Below the pieces are notes generated by a model. It saw only the letters and a program-made list of their open reading frames with translations, was not told where the DNA came from and ran no database searches. From an uncultured Propionibacteriaceae bacterium (GTDB lineage: Bacteria > Actinomycetota > Actinomycetes > Propionibacteriales > Propionibacteriaceae): a stretch of 64,000 nt of DNA. A program made the position numbers and the translations under genes. The DNA is taken from contig CALIWR010000023.1 of NCBI GenBank assembly GCA_938046585.1, forward strand, positions 1 through 64,000. Direction: 5' to 3'. Positions 8,554 through 16,628 of this stretch are shown in pieces; within the stretch, counting starts at the first letter, position 1; the number at the start of each line of letters is the position of its first letter.

Positions 8554-9738
8554 TCATTCCAGTGGCAGGACGGCGCGCAGAGACCACTGCTCATCCGTGA
8601 CGGTGGCTTCGAAGCAACCCCCGGTCAGGTGGATCCGTTCCTGCAATCCGCGAAGGCCCCACCCTAGGGACGGCATGGTGAAGCCAGACGGGACCGGGCT
8701 GAGCACGTGGACCGTGGCGCAGACCTCCGACAGCAGTACCCGCACCACGCATCGACAGCGGGCGGGGGCATGGTGGATCACATTATCGACGCCCTCGGCG
8801 ATTACCCGCGAAATGGTCTGTTGCACCGTCATCGGCAGGTCGTCGGCGCGGGCCGGTACCAACACGTCAGGCTCGAAACCGGCCTCCACCAAGGCCAACG
8901 CCATGGTGGCCGCCTGTTGGGTGGGAGGTACCCGCTGGGTCAACTCCTGGATCTCCACCCCGGGCGCTGCCTCGAATGCGGCATCGCGCAGGACCGACGT
9001 TAACAGGCGCAGGTCGCGTAGCGCCTCCTGGGCGCAGTCACCGATGTCTGCCACGATCTCCCGTAGCCGCTGCGGATCTTGGCAGTCCTCGGCGGCCATC
9101 GCCTGCAGGCTGACGGTAGACAACTGGTGCACCACCACATCGTGGAGTTCCCGCGAGATCGCAGCGCGTTCATCGGCCCGCAGCCGGGCCGACTCCAGCG
9201 CCGCCAGGCCGGTCAGGTGATCCTGCCGTTCCCGGCGGCGGCGTAACCACAGCAGCGACCAGCCGATGACGAGCCCGATGCTGAGCCCAGCGGCCAACCC
9301 GGCGAGCAGGCTCCACCGGGTCGGCCCCTGGGATGTCAGCACCCGGATCACCACAAAGCTCACCAGGGCGCCGCTGAGGGCCAGGGTCTCGCCGCGACGC
9401 AGCAGCGCACCGGCGCAACCCAGGGCCACTAGTAGTAGGACCTCCATGCCGGTGCTTGACCAGAACACGGCCGCAACCAGGGGGATCGCCGCTAGCAGGA
9501 TCCCGGTCCGGGGCCGCCACAGCAGCACCAGCAGCGCTATCAGGGTCAGCCCATCCATCGCGCTGATCAGCGTCTCGGCAGGGGGCTGCTGGAGGGTGAG
9601 CCGGACAAAGTCGATCAGCCAGAAGCCCAACAGAGCTGAGGCGACTAGCCGGATCTGGTCCAGACCGGCGAGCGCCTGGCCCCTGCGCCAGAGCAGGAGA
9701 CCAAGCCGCTCACCCGACAGCGCAGGCATGGTAGTCAT
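8554..9738 (-). CDS. NarL-type sensor histidine kinase
   Basis: 394 residues. Residues 30-165 hold five to six membrane segments with short loops and no large extracellular domain, as in kinases that sense small peptides or the membrane itself. Then comes the H-box ISRELHDVVVHQLSTVS (phosphoacceptor His near residue 199) and a HATPase domain with an N-box-like EGVDNVIHHA and the late glycine motif LGWGLRGLQERI. The ATG at 9738 is 9 bases after the stop of a small secreted-peptide gene, so the two are almost certainly co-transcribed. The likely partner is the divergently transcribed regulator at 10071. The arrangement peptide, membrane kinase, regulator recalls Gram-positive peptide-signalling systems; that role is inference. 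Confidence 0.87.
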   Translation of the reverse strand: MTTMPALSGERLGLLLWRRGQALAGLDQIRLVASALLGFWLIDFVRLTLQQPPAETLISAMDGLTLIALLVLLWRPRTGILLAAIPLVAAVFWSSTGMEVLLLVALGCAGALLRRGETLALSGALVSFVVIRVLTSQGPTRWSLLAGLAAGLSIGLVIGWSLLWLRRRRERQDHLTGLAALESARLRADERAAISRELHDVVVHQLSTVSLQAMAAEDCQDPQRLREIVADIGDCAQEALRDLRLLTSVLRDAAFEAAPGVEIQELTQRVPPTQQAATMALALVEAGFEPDVLVPARADDLPMTVQQTISRVIAEGVDNVIHHAPARCRCVVRVLLSEVCATVHVLSPVPSGFTMPSLGWGLRGLQERIHLTGGCFEATVTDEQWSLRAVLPLE

Positions 9739-9747
9739 CGTGGTTCG

Positions 9748-9897
9748 TCAGCGCTGGCAACCAGGGATCATCGGGAATCGCATGCAGTAGTTCCTGACTG
9801 CTCTGTCTTGGCCGGTGTCGCTGGCGGCCTGGGCAGGGACCGCGGTGAGGGTTGTGACGCTGAGGGCCAGACCAAGGATAGCGGTGACGATACGCAT
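9748..9897 (-). CDS. Small secreted peptide with two cysteines, candidate signal peptide
   Basis: 49 residues. Start ATG at 9897, chosen because AGGAGG sits 7 bases upstream, an ideal ribosome binding site. The N-terminus MRIVTAILGLALSVTTLTAV is a Sec signal sequence with a predicted cleavage site after AQA (residue 24). The mature peptide would be 25 residues, polar and with a Cys-containing tail NYCMRFPMIPGCQR. The two Cys are 8 residues apart and could form a disulfide loop. It lies 9 bases upstream of a multi-pass histidine kinase gene and divergent from a response regulator. I do not recognise its family. A secreted signal or a ligand-like accessory peptide for the kinase is the most economical reading, but nothing in the sequence proves secretion or signalling. 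Confidence 0.7.
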   Translation of the reverse strand: MRIVTAILGLALSVTTLTAVPAQAASDTGQDRAVRNYCMRFPMIPGCQR

Positions 9898-10070
9898 GAC
9901 AGTTCCTCCTAGGATTTCCAGACCGAGCCTGGGTGGCTTCGGTCGTCGATGATCCAATCCCATCGCCCAGTGGTGGCACAGTTCACTTTCGGACAGTAGG
10001 TCTTGCGCTCGGCTGAGGGACTGGACGAAAGTCGAGGTGGTACATCCCCATCGACAGATTGGTTTCGACG

Positions 10071-10766
10071 ATGAACCTTTACCGCCGTACCCGTGTTCTG
10101 CTCGTCGACGACGACCCGGCCGTCCGGGACGCCTACCGCAGTGTCTTCGCGGCCCAAAAGGATTTCGTGCTGGCCGGCGAGGCCCGCAACGGGCAGGAGG
10201 GCGTCAACTGTTACGCCACCCTGGAACCCGACGTTGTGCTGATGGACCTGCAGATGCCCGTGGTCTCGGGCGTCGAGGCCACCAAGCAGATCTGCGGACG
10301 ATGGCTCGACGCCTGCGTGGTCGTCTTGACGACGTTCACCAGTCGTGAGCACGTCGTCTCCGCGCTCCGGGCCGGAGCCGCGGGATATCTGCTAAAGAAT
10401 ACGAAGCCGCCCCAGCTGATGGCTGGCCTGTACAACGCCATGGAGGGCAATATGCCGCTCTCGGCGACGGTCCGCCGGCAACTGGTAGCGACCATCAGCA
10501 CCCCTGAGATGATTGCCCGCGACCCAGTCGACATCGGCCTGACCCCGCGGGAGCGGGAGCTGTTGCGATGGCTTGCCCAGGGGTTCACCAACCATCAGAT
10601 CGCCCTCCACATGTACATCTCTGAAGGTTCGGTGAAGCAGTACCTGAACCACATCGGCGCCAAGATGCAGGTCACCTCGCGTACCCAAATCCTGATCACG
10701 GCGATCCAGATGAACCTGGTCAACCCCTACGAGACCAAGCCCGAAACCCTGCAGACTCGGGCCTGA
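10071..10766 (+). CDS. NarL/LuxR-family response regulator
   Basis: 231 residues, paralogous to the regulator at 5564. The receiver has LLVDDDP, the phosphoacceptor Asp in LMDLQMP, Thr as LTTF and Lys in YLLKN. The C-terminal LuxR helix-turn-helix starts LTPRERELLRWLAQGFTNHQ. The frame opens at a TTG at 10059; I chose the ATG at 10071 (MNLYRRTRVLLVDDD), which matches the family's normal short N-terminus. It is divergent from the peptide/kinase pair, with a 173-base shared intergenic region, and is the best candidate output for that kinase. I see no convincing ribosome binding site or -10 box directly before the ATG. Confidence 0.86.
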   Translation: MNLYRRTRVLLVDDDPAVRDAYRSVFAAQKDFVLAGEARNGQEGVNCYATLEPDVVLMDLQMPVVSGVEATKQICGRWLDACVVVLTTFTSREHVVSALRAGAAGYLLKNTKPPQLMAGLYNAMEGNMPLSATVRRQLVATISTPEMIARDPVDIGLTPRERELLRWLAQGFTNHQIALHMYISEGSVKQYLNHIGAKMQVTSRTQILITAIQMNLVNPYETKPETLQTRA

Positions 10767-10788
10767 AGCTCCGTGGTTGGGTGTGATG

Positions 10789-10808
10789 GCCCTCGCGTCC
10801 GTGAGGGC
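10789..10808 (+). terminator. Possible hairpin terminator after response regulator
   Basis: GCCCTC (10789-10794) and GAGGGC (10803-10808) can form a 6-bp stem with an 8-base loop, 23 bases after the regulator stop. There is no T-run, so this is a weak call. Confidence 0.35.
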
Positions 10809-10881
10809 GGGCCGCCGTCGCTCATGCCCTTGTCCTCTCTCCGCGCGGACGCAGACAGTCAAGCCCGGATAGGCTGAGCAG

Positions 10882-12150
10882 GTGATCGACCCGAAGGTAT
10901 TGCGTGCCGACCCTGACCGTCTCCGACGCGCCCAGCAGGCCCGCGGGGAACCTGCCGATCTGATCGACCAGCTACTCGCCGCCGACGAGGCGCGGCGGGC
11001 GGCGATCGGCGGCCACGAGACGCTGCGGGCCGAGCAGAAGGACGTCAGCGGCCAGATTCCCAAGGCCTCCGGTGAGCAGCGGCAACAGTTGCTGGCCCGG
11101 ACCAAGGATCTGGCGGCCGCGGTCCGCCAGGCCGACCAGGCCCGGGAGCAGGCCGAGGCCCGTTTCACCGAATTGCTGCGGCTGCTGCCGAACCCGGTCT
11201 TCGACGACGTACCCCTCGGCGGGGAAGACGACTTCGTGGTACGCGAAACAGTGGGCCAGCCCCGCGATTTCGCCGCTGAGGGCTTTGCCCCCCGCGACCA
11301 TCTCGACCTAGGCCAGCTGCTGGGCGCGATCGACCTGGAACGAGGCACCAAGATCTCTGGATCCCGTTTCTACGTGCTGACCGGGCAGGGAGCCCTGCTG
11401 GAACTGGCGCTGGTGCAGCTGGCGATCGCGAAGGCCACTGAATGGGGCTTCACCCCGATCTTGCCGCCGGCGCTGGTGAAGCCGTCAGCGATGGAGGGAA
11501 CCGGTTTCCTCGGCCAGGCCGCGCAGGACGTCTACCACCTGCCGGCCGACGACCTGTACCTGGTCGGCACCTCGGAGGTGGCGCTGGCCGCGTACCACAG
11601 CGACGAGATCCTCGACGGTGCCGCGCTGCCGCTGTCGTACACGGCATTCTCGCCCTGCTACCGGCGTGAGGCCGGCTCGTACGGCAAAGACACCCGCGGC
11701 ATCTTCCGGGTGCACTGGTTCGACAAGGTCGAAATGTTCGTCTACTGCGCCCCCGAGGACGCCCACGCCCAGCACCAGCGGCTGCTCGGCTACGAGAAGG
11801 ACTTCCTGTCTCTGTTGGGGATCCCATTCCAGGTATTGGAGGTGGCGGCCGGTGACCTGGGGCTGAGCGCGGCCCGCAAATACGACTGCTACGGCTGGTT
11901 CCCCAGCCAGGGCCGCTACCGGGAGGTGACCTCGACCTCGAACTGCACCGAGTTCCAGTCTCGCCGGCTCAACACCCGCGCCCGGTACCCGTCCGGGGTA
12001 GGGCCGGTCGCTACCCTCAACGGCACCCTGTGCGCGATGACCCGGATCATCGTGGCCCTGCTGGAAAACCACCAGCAGCCTGACGGTTCGGTGGTGCTGC
12101 CTCAGGCGCTTCGCCCGTACCTGGGCCGTGACCGGCTGCTGCCGCTGTGA
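10882..12150 (+). CDS. serS: Seryl-tRNA synthetase
   Basis: 422 residues, normal for the family. It charges tRNA-Ser with serine in the cytoplasm. Residues 1-105 form the long coiled-coil tRNA-binding arm (many Ala, Glu, Arg and Gln). The class II catalytic core follows, with VGTSEVALAA, motif 2 (FSPCYRREAGSYGKDTRG, FRVHWFDKVE) and motif 3 around NGTLCAMTR. The start is GTG at 10882. TAGGCT at 10870-10875 would place the transcription start at the GTG, so the mRNA is probably leaderless. The stop overlaps the start of the HAD phosphatase gene by 4 bases. A tRNA-Ser gene is also in the window, at 46.2 kb. Confidence 0.97.
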   Translation: MIDPKVLRADPDRLRRAQQARGEPADLIDQLLAADEARRAAIGGHETLRAEQKDVSGQIPKASGEQRQQLLARTKDLAAAVRQADQAREQAEARFTELLRLLPNPVFDDVPLGGEDDFVVRETVGQPRDFAAEGFAPRDHLDLGQLLGAIDLERGTKISGSRFYVLTGQGALLELALVQLAIAKATEWGFTPILPPALVKPSAMEGTGFLGQAAQDVYHLPADDLYLVGTSEVALAAYHSDEILDGAALPLSYTAFSPCYRREAGSYGKDTRGIFRVHWFDKVEMFVYCAPEDAHAQHQRLLGYEKDFLSLLGIPFQVLEVAAGDLGLSAARKYDCYGWFPSQGRYREVTSTSNCTEFQSRRLNTRARYPSGVGPVATLNGTLCAMTRIIVALLENHQQPDGSVVLPQALRPYLGRDRLLPL

Positions 12151-12983
12151 GCGGCACCGACTGGACACCACAGCTGGTCGCAGTGGATGTCGACGGAACC
12201 CTCGTCGACGGGTACGGTCGGCTGCCGGATGAGGTACGTCAGGCGGTCCGGCGGGTAGTGGACGCCGGGGTGCCCGTGGTGCTGGCGACCGGGAGGTCCT
12301 GGTTGGCGAGCGAGGGCGTGGTCGACTACCTGGGCTTGCCGCATGGGCTGCACGTGTGCTCAAACGGGGCGATCGTGGTGGAATCGCCGCCGATGCGGCT
12401 GGTACGGGAGGTGACCTTCGACCCGGCCGACGTGATTGACAAGGTAGTAGAGCATTCCACGGCCCTGATCGCGGTCGAGGAACTCGGCGTCGGCTATCGG
12501 GTGAGCGCGGACTTCCCCGAGGGTGAGCTTTTCGGCCAGAGCATGCCGGAGAGCATCGAGCAGCTCAAGTCCCGGCCGGTGACCCGGGTCGTGGTCCGGG
12601 ACCCGGACGCGGACGGGCAGGAATTCCTGGAGATGGCGCAGCGGCTCGGCCTGCACGGGGTGAGTTATTTCATCGGCTGGTCGAACTGGCTGGACATCGC
12701 CCCCGAAGGGGTGGACAAGGCTGCCGGGCTGGAATTGGTCTGCGAGCGGCTCGGCGTCGACCGGTCCGATGTGTTGGCGTTGGGCGATGGCTACAACGAC
12801 ATCGAGATGCTGCAATGGGCTGGTCGCGGCGTCGCCCTCGGCGATGCGCTGCCCGAGGTCCAGCAGGCGGCCGATCAGGTCACCGGCCGGTTCGCCGACG
12901 GCGGTACCGTCCAGGAACTGGAACGCTGGTTCCCGGTGCCGGTACGGCCCGGCGGGGGCGGTGCTGAATCGGCCTGCCGCTAG
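12147..12983 (+). CDS. HAD-superfamily hydrolase, Cof type
   Basis: 278 residues of the haloacid dehalogenase superfamily, Cof/YbiV-like subgroup with a C2 cap. Motif I is DVDGTLVD with both catalytic Asp near residue 10. The motif II Thr is in VVLATGRS. Motifs III/IV are the Lys in GVDKAAGLE and the metal-binding ALGDGYNDIEML. Such enzymes dephosphorylate small cytoplasmic sugar phosphates or cofactors; the substrate is not predictable. The GTG start overlaps the serS stop by 4 bases (GTGA), so it is translationally coupled to serS. This pair is often seen together in actinobacteria. The C-terminal 14 or so residues are rich in Gly and Pro and look unstructured. Confidence 0.88.
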   Translation: MSGTDWTPQLVAVDVDGTLVDGYGRLPDEVRQAVRRVVDAGVPVVLATGRSWLASEGVVDYLGLPHGLHVCSNGAIVVESPPMRLVREVTFDPADVIDKVVEHSTALIAVEELGVGYRVSADFPEGELFGQSMPESIEQLKSRPVTRVVVRDPDADGQEFLEMAQRLGLHGVSYFIGWSNWLDIAPEGVDKAAGLELVCERLGVDRSDVLALGDGYNDIEMLQWAGRGVALGDALPEVQQAADQVTGRFADGGTVQELERWFPVPVRPGGGGAESACR

Positions 12984-13023
12984 AGTGGCCGGGGTTCGTC
13001 CCCCTACACCCCCAGGAGGTTCC

Positions 13024-14430
13024 ATGTTCCCTCGTGCTGTCACCGTGCTGGCTACGGCGGCCCTGATCACGCTCGCGGTGGCCGCGCCGGTGCGGGCCCA
13101 GACCGGCTGGCGTACGGTTGCCGCCGCCCCGGCCCCCACCAGTAATCCGCTCAAGGGCATGATGCCTTTCGCCCCAGACCCCGGCGGTCAACCGCCGGCT
13201 GGGCATGGCCTGCCGTACACGATGGAATGGGTCACGTTGCCGCTGGACCGGATCGTCACCGGGCCGGGCCGCTACGACTGGTCGGCGCTGGATTCTTCGC
13301 TGGACGCGGTCGCGGCCCGTGGTCATCAGAGCGTGTTGCGCTTCTACGTCGACTACCCCGGCCGGGACAGTGGCCTGCCAGATTATCTCACCGCCCGCAA
13401 CTTGGTGCGGGTTCGCCACTACCGGGTACCCAACAACGAGAACGGGGCTTCGGTCGCGCCCGACTACGACGACCCCGACATGATGTCGATGCTGACCGGC
13501 TTCGTCTCTGCCCTCGGGAAGCGGTATGACGGCGATGCCCGGGTCGGCTACATCACCCAGGGCCTGGTTGGTTTCTGGGGCGAGTCGCACACCTACCCGT
13601 ACAACGGGCACCGCTCTGCGGAGAACCCGAAGGGTGAGAACTGGATGCCTTCGCCGGCGAACCAGGCGGCGCTGGTGAGAGCCTGGGACCAGGCTTTTGC
13701 CACTACCCCCACGCAGGTGCGCTACCCCTCGGCTGCGAGCCGGGGCCAGGCTGTCGGCTACCACGATGATTCTTTCGCTTTCGCGACCCTGCCTGGTGCC
13801 GAGTGGCACTTCTGGAGCCTGATGCAGAAGGAGGGTACGACCGAGTCGTGGCGGACCCAGCCCACCGGCGGTGAAATCTACCCGCAGATCCAGTCTTGCG
13901 TATTCAATGTGCCACAGAACTGCCAGCAGGCCGTGGGCCAGGCCGCGCAGGATATCGACGCTGCGGTGGCGACCACCCACGTGACCTGGCTAGTTAACCA
14001 CGGCGCTTACGAGGCTGGCCTGACCGGCCCGGCGCGCGACCATGCCTTGCAGGTCAGCGCCCGGATGGGTTACCAGTTCGCGGTACCGCGCTGGCGCTAT
14101 GACCAGGATTCGGGGGCGCTGACTGTCGAGGTGACCAATACTGGCGTTGCCCCCTTCGCGTACAACTGGCAGGTGGAGGCGGTTGCCGTGGCCGCGAATG
14201 GAGCCACGCTCGGCTCGGCCCGGCTCAATGGCGACCTGCGCCGGGCGGTGCCGGGGGAGCAGGCCACCACCGCCTTCACCGGCACCCTGCCGATTCCGGC
14301 GCAGGGGACCACCAGGATCCTCTTCCGGGCCGTTAACCCGCTTCCTACCGGGGCGCCGCTGCGTTTCGCCAGCGCTGGCCAGGACACCACCCGTACCGGG
14401 TATCTCACCTTGGGGTCGGTGACCCGCTGA
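13024..14430 (+). CDS. Secreted DUF4832/DUF4874-type protein, probable glycosidase-like
   Basis: 468 residues. The ATG at 13024 has AGGAGG six bases upstream; the longer open frame overlapping the HAD gene is a shadow. The N-terminus MFPRAVTVLATAALITLAVA followed by APVRAQ is a Sec signal peptide. The body begins NPLKGMMPF and contains DWSALDSSLDAVAARGHQSV, the start of a TIM-barrel-like fold typical of the DUF4874/DUF4832 pair. YITQGLVGFWGESH gives candidate acidic catalytic residues. The last 100 residues look like a beta-sandwich (LTVEVTNTGVAPFAYNW). Family members are suspected to act on polysaccharides outside the cell, but no activity is established to my knowledge. It is followed by a clear hairpin and is probably monocistronic. 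Confidence 0.78.
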   Translation: MFPRAVTVLATAALITLAVAAPVRAQTGWRTVAAAPAPTSNPLKGMMPFAPDPGGQPPAGHGLPYTMEWVTLPLDRIVTGPGRYDWSALDSSLDAVAARGHQSVLRFYVDYPGRDSGLPDYLTARNLVRVRHYRVPNNENGASVAPDYDDPDMMSMLTGFVSALGKRYDGDARVGYITQGLVGFWGESHTYPYNGHRSAENPKGENWMPSPANQAALVRAWDQAFATTPTQVRYPSAASRGQAVGYHDDSFAFATLPGAEWHFWSLMQKEGTTESWRTQPTGGEIYPQIQSCVFNVPQNCQQAVGQAAQDIDAAVATTHVTWLVNHGAYEAGLTGPARDHALQVSARMGYQFAVPRWRYDQDSGALTVEVTNTGVAPFAYNWQVEAVAVAANGATLGSARLNGDLRRAVPGEQATTAFTGTLPIPAQGTTRILFRAVNPLPTGAPLRFASAGQDTTRTGYLTLGSVTR

Positions 14431-14491
14431 TGGAGGCCGGCGCAGCGCCGGTACGTGGCCGCGGCAGCTTTGTGGCCGGTAACCAGAACCA

Positions 14492-14518
14492 CGCAGCCCC
14501 TCAGATGTCGGGGCTGCG
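14492..14518. terminator. Hairpin between convergent DUF4832 and bioB genes
   Basis: CGCAGCCCC (14492-14500) pairs with GGGGCTGCG (14510-14518), a 9-bp stem with a 9-base loop. It lies between two convergent genes and could terminate both. There is no T-run. Confidence 0.65.
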
Positions 14519-14529
14519 GTGGTGGTGAA

Positions 14530-15675
14530 TTAGGCGTTAGCCGGTTGCTTGGTGCCGGCGCCCCGGCGGCGGATCCGGGGGCCGTGCTGGGAGGGGCAGT
14601 CCCCGGCCCCGGCATGGTCGCAGCCGCTGCAGCCAGCGCTGCTGCCGCAACCACCGGCGGCGAAGCTGACAGCCGCCGGGCGCTCGATCACCGGCGGGCT
14701 AACGTGGCCTTCCACGACGAAACCGGAGTCGGCGATCATCGCCAGGTCTGCCGCCCCGGCTTGGCCCTCCGAGGTGAGGTAGTCGCCAAGGAAGATCGAA
14801 TTGCACAGTTCCAGCGCCAGCGGCTGGAGGCTGCGCAGGTGGTGTTCGCGGCCCGCGGCCGCCCGTACCTCGGTGTCCGGATGGACCAGCCGAACCATCG
14901 ACAGGATCCGCAGGCAGGTGAGCGGCGTCAGCCCCTGCGCACCGGCCAGCGGGGTCCCCTCGAAAGGGAGCAGGAAGTTGACGGGGACCGAGGTGACGCC
15001 CAGGTCCCGCAGCGCGAAGGTCACCGCCACCAGCTCCTCGGGGGATTCGCCCATGCCGGCGATCAGCCCACAGCAGGCTGAAAGCCCGCCGGCCGTGGCC
15101 GCCTGCACCGTACGTACCCGGTCGGCATAGGTGTGGGTAGTGCAGATCTGCGGGTAGGCCGATTCGGCGGTGTTGAGGTTGTGGTTGTACCGGGTCACGC
15201 CCGACTCGGCCAACTGCCGTGCCTTGGCGTCGTCGACGAAACCGAGGCAGGCGCAGACTGTGAGGTCTGGGTGGTTGCGGTGGATGCCTTCCACGATCTC
15301 GGCGACCTGGGCCACCTCCCGTTTCGACGGTCCCCGACCCGAGGCGACCAGGCAGACCGTCGAGGCGCCGGCTTGTACCCCGGCCTGAACCTGGGCGTCA
15401 ACCTCGTCTGGTCGCAACCAGCTGTAGCGCAGGATCGGCGCGTCCGACCCCATCGCCTGCGAGCAGTAGCTGCAGTTCTCCGGGCACATCCCGGACTTCA
15501 GGTTGACCAGGTAGTTCAGTTTCACGGTGACGCCGAAGAAGCGTCGCCGGACCCGGCCGGCGGCGGCCACCAAGGCCATCACCTCGCTGTCGGGTACGGC
15601 GAGGACCTGGAGCGCCTGCTCCTGGCTGATCGACTCGCCACGCAGACCGGGCTCCACCAACTCTTCCAGATTCAT
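14530..15675 (-). CDS. bioB: Biotin synthase with Cys-rich C-terminal segment
   Basis: 381 residues. Radical-SAM enzyme that inserts sulfur into dethiobiotin, the last step of biotin synthesis. The radical-SAM Cys triad is in CPENCSYCSQ (near residue 60), followed by the family blocks YNHNLNTAES and GLIAGMGES. The C-terminus ends RRRGAGTKQPANA, typical of actinobacterial BioB. Just before that is GGCGSSAGCSGCDHAGAGDC, four closely spaced Cys that could hold another metal or Fe-S cluster. I chose the ATG at 15675 because GAGGGG is 6 bases upstream and MNLEELVEPGLRGE aligns with the usual BioB start. An ATG at 15744, right behind a -10 box, would add 23 residues. The gene is divergent from bioQ with a shared operator. 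Confidence 0.93.
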   Translation of the reverse strand: MNLEELVEPGLRGESISQEQALQVLAVPDSEVMALVAAAGRVRRRFFGVTVKLNYLVNLKSGMCPENCSYCSQAMGSDAPILRYSWLRPDEVDAQVQAGVQAGASTVCLVASGRGPSKREVAQVAEIVEGIHRNHPDLTVCACLGFVDDAKARQLAESGVTRYNHNLNTAESAYPQICTTHTYADRVRTVQAATAGGLSACCGLIAGMGESPEELVAVTFALRDLGVTSVPVNFLLPFEGTPLAGAQGLTPLTCLRILSMVRLVHPDTEVRAAAGREHHLRSLQPLALELCNSIFLGDYLTSEGQAGAADLAMIADSGFVVEGHVSPPVIERPAAVSFAAGGCGSSAGCSGCDHAGAGDCPSQHGPRIRRRGAGTKQPANA

Positions 15676-15751
15676 CGCGATCCCCTCGTGATCGGGTACG
15701 CCGGCGGTCCCTTGCCGGCCCGCCGGGACAGCTGTGTCGGACATGGCGGCG

Positions 15752-15796
15752 AATCTACCACGCGAACTGAACAAAGTTCAGATATCAGGATAGACT
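15752..15796. promoter_or_regulatory. BioQ operator with divergent bioB and bioQ promoters
   Basis: CTGAAC-AAA-GTTCAG (15767-15781) is a perfect 15-bp palindrome resembling the BioQ box known from corynebacteria and mycobacteria. It covers both -35 regions. For bioB the -10 is TAGATT (15757-15752, minus strand), 17 bases from TGAACT. For bioQ the -10 is TAGACT (15791-15796), 17 bases from TGAACA. A repressor bound here would shut off both genes. Confidence 0.82.
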
Positions 15797-15827
15797 GTTC
15801 AATGACGGGAGTGGATAGCATGCCCTC

Positions 15828-16409
15828 ATGGCGCTGACCCGACAGCAGATCCTGCTGGCCGCGCTCGGGATCCTCGACGAGTACGGGCTGGCTGACCTCA
15901 GCATGAGGCGCCTGTCGACGACTCTCGGAGTGCAGGCCGGGGCGTTGTACCACCATTTCCCCGACAAGCAGACCCTATTGGCCGGGCTGGCCGATCTGAT
16001 CCTCGCCGAGGTGAGCGAGCCGCTGGGCACCTGGCGCCCGGCCGTTGAGGCCTGGGCCGGCGACATCCGACGGGTCCTCCTCTCCCACCGGGACTCAGCT
16101 GAGCTGGTCTCTACCTCCCGCGGCTTTCAGCTCAGCCGTCACGACGTCAGCCGGTACCCCGCCACCCTGTTCGCGGCGGCCGGTCTGTCGCCGGTGGAGG
16201 CCGTAGTCGCGGCCTCCACCTGCCTGCATTTCATCCTCGGCCACGTCTTCGAGGAACAGGCCCGGCGGGAATGGGAACGTCTCGGCCGTACTGACGAGTC
16301 AACGGGGCCAGACTCTATGAACCATCTCGGCGACGAATCGTTCGCGGTGGGGATCGCGTTGCTGTTGGACGGAGTCGCCGCCCGGATCGAAGCCCCAGCT
16401 GGCCGCTGA
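15828..16409 (+). CDS. bioQ: TetR-family repressor, BioQ-like biotin regulator
   Basis: 193 residues. The N-terminal TetR helix-turn-helix (residues 5-50) reads LADLSMRRLSTTLGVQAGAL then YHHFPDKQTLL. The remainder is a helical ligand/dimerisation domain. The assignment to BioQ rests on position: it is divergent from bioB across a palindrome that matches the known BioQ box and covers both promoters. BioQ proteins repress biotin synthesis and transport genes, including their own. The ATG at 15828 is about 25 bases downstream of the predicted transcription start; ATG at 15822 is out of frame. No other biotin genes (bioA, bioD, bioF) are in the window, so the pathway genes must lie elsewhere or be missing. 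Confidence 0.82.
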   Translation: MALTRQQILLAALGILDEYGLADLSMRRLSTTLGVQAGALYHHFPDKQTLLAGLADLILAEVSEPLGTWRPAVEAWAGDIRRVLLSHRDSAELVSTSRGFQLSRHDVSRYPATLFAAAGLSPVEAVVAASTCLHFILGHVFEEQARREWERLGRTDESTGPDSMNHLGDESFAVGIALLLDGVAARIEAPAGR

Positions 16410-16548
16410 ATACCCCGTCTGGACGACGAGCACCGAGAAACGGCTGGCTTCACCGTGATCTGGAGGGCCTTCTTCGGTGTGAGGAGGAAGGCGTGCGCGA
16501 GCGTATCGCGCGTCTTCGACTCTCGGCGTGAGGAGCAAGGCGGCCGAT

Positions 16549-16564
16549 CCTCGCGGATGCGAGG
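16549..16564 (+). terminator. Possible hairpin after bioQ
   Basis: CCTCGC-GGAT-GCGAGG forms a 6-bp stem with a 4-base loop, 140 bases after the bioQ stop. It has no T-run and is weak. Confidence 0.35.
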
Positions 16565-16580
16565 GCGATCTAACCAATAC

Positions 16581-16611
16581 GACGCCCCCGTTTCAGAGAA
16601 ACGGGGGCGTC
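16581..16611. terminator. Strong 14-bp hairpin terminator
   Basis: GACGCCCCCGTTTC (16581-16594) pairs perfectly with GAAACGGGGGCGTC (16598-16611) around a 3-base loop. It sits 17 bases past the stop of the WhiB-like gene (minus strand) and also faces bioQ, so it may serve both. There is no T-run, as is common in high-GC actinobacteria. Confidence 0.8.
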
Positions 16612-16628
16612 GACGGCGGGGGTGAGCG

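Noticed and set aside
12769..13023. Extended N-terminus of the DUF4832 protein
   Set aside because: It overlaps the HAD gene in another frame; signal peptide and AGGAGG place the start at 13024.
16410..16628. Extra gene between bioQ and the WhiB-like gene
   Set aside because: Only two hairpins and low-support frames are seen.
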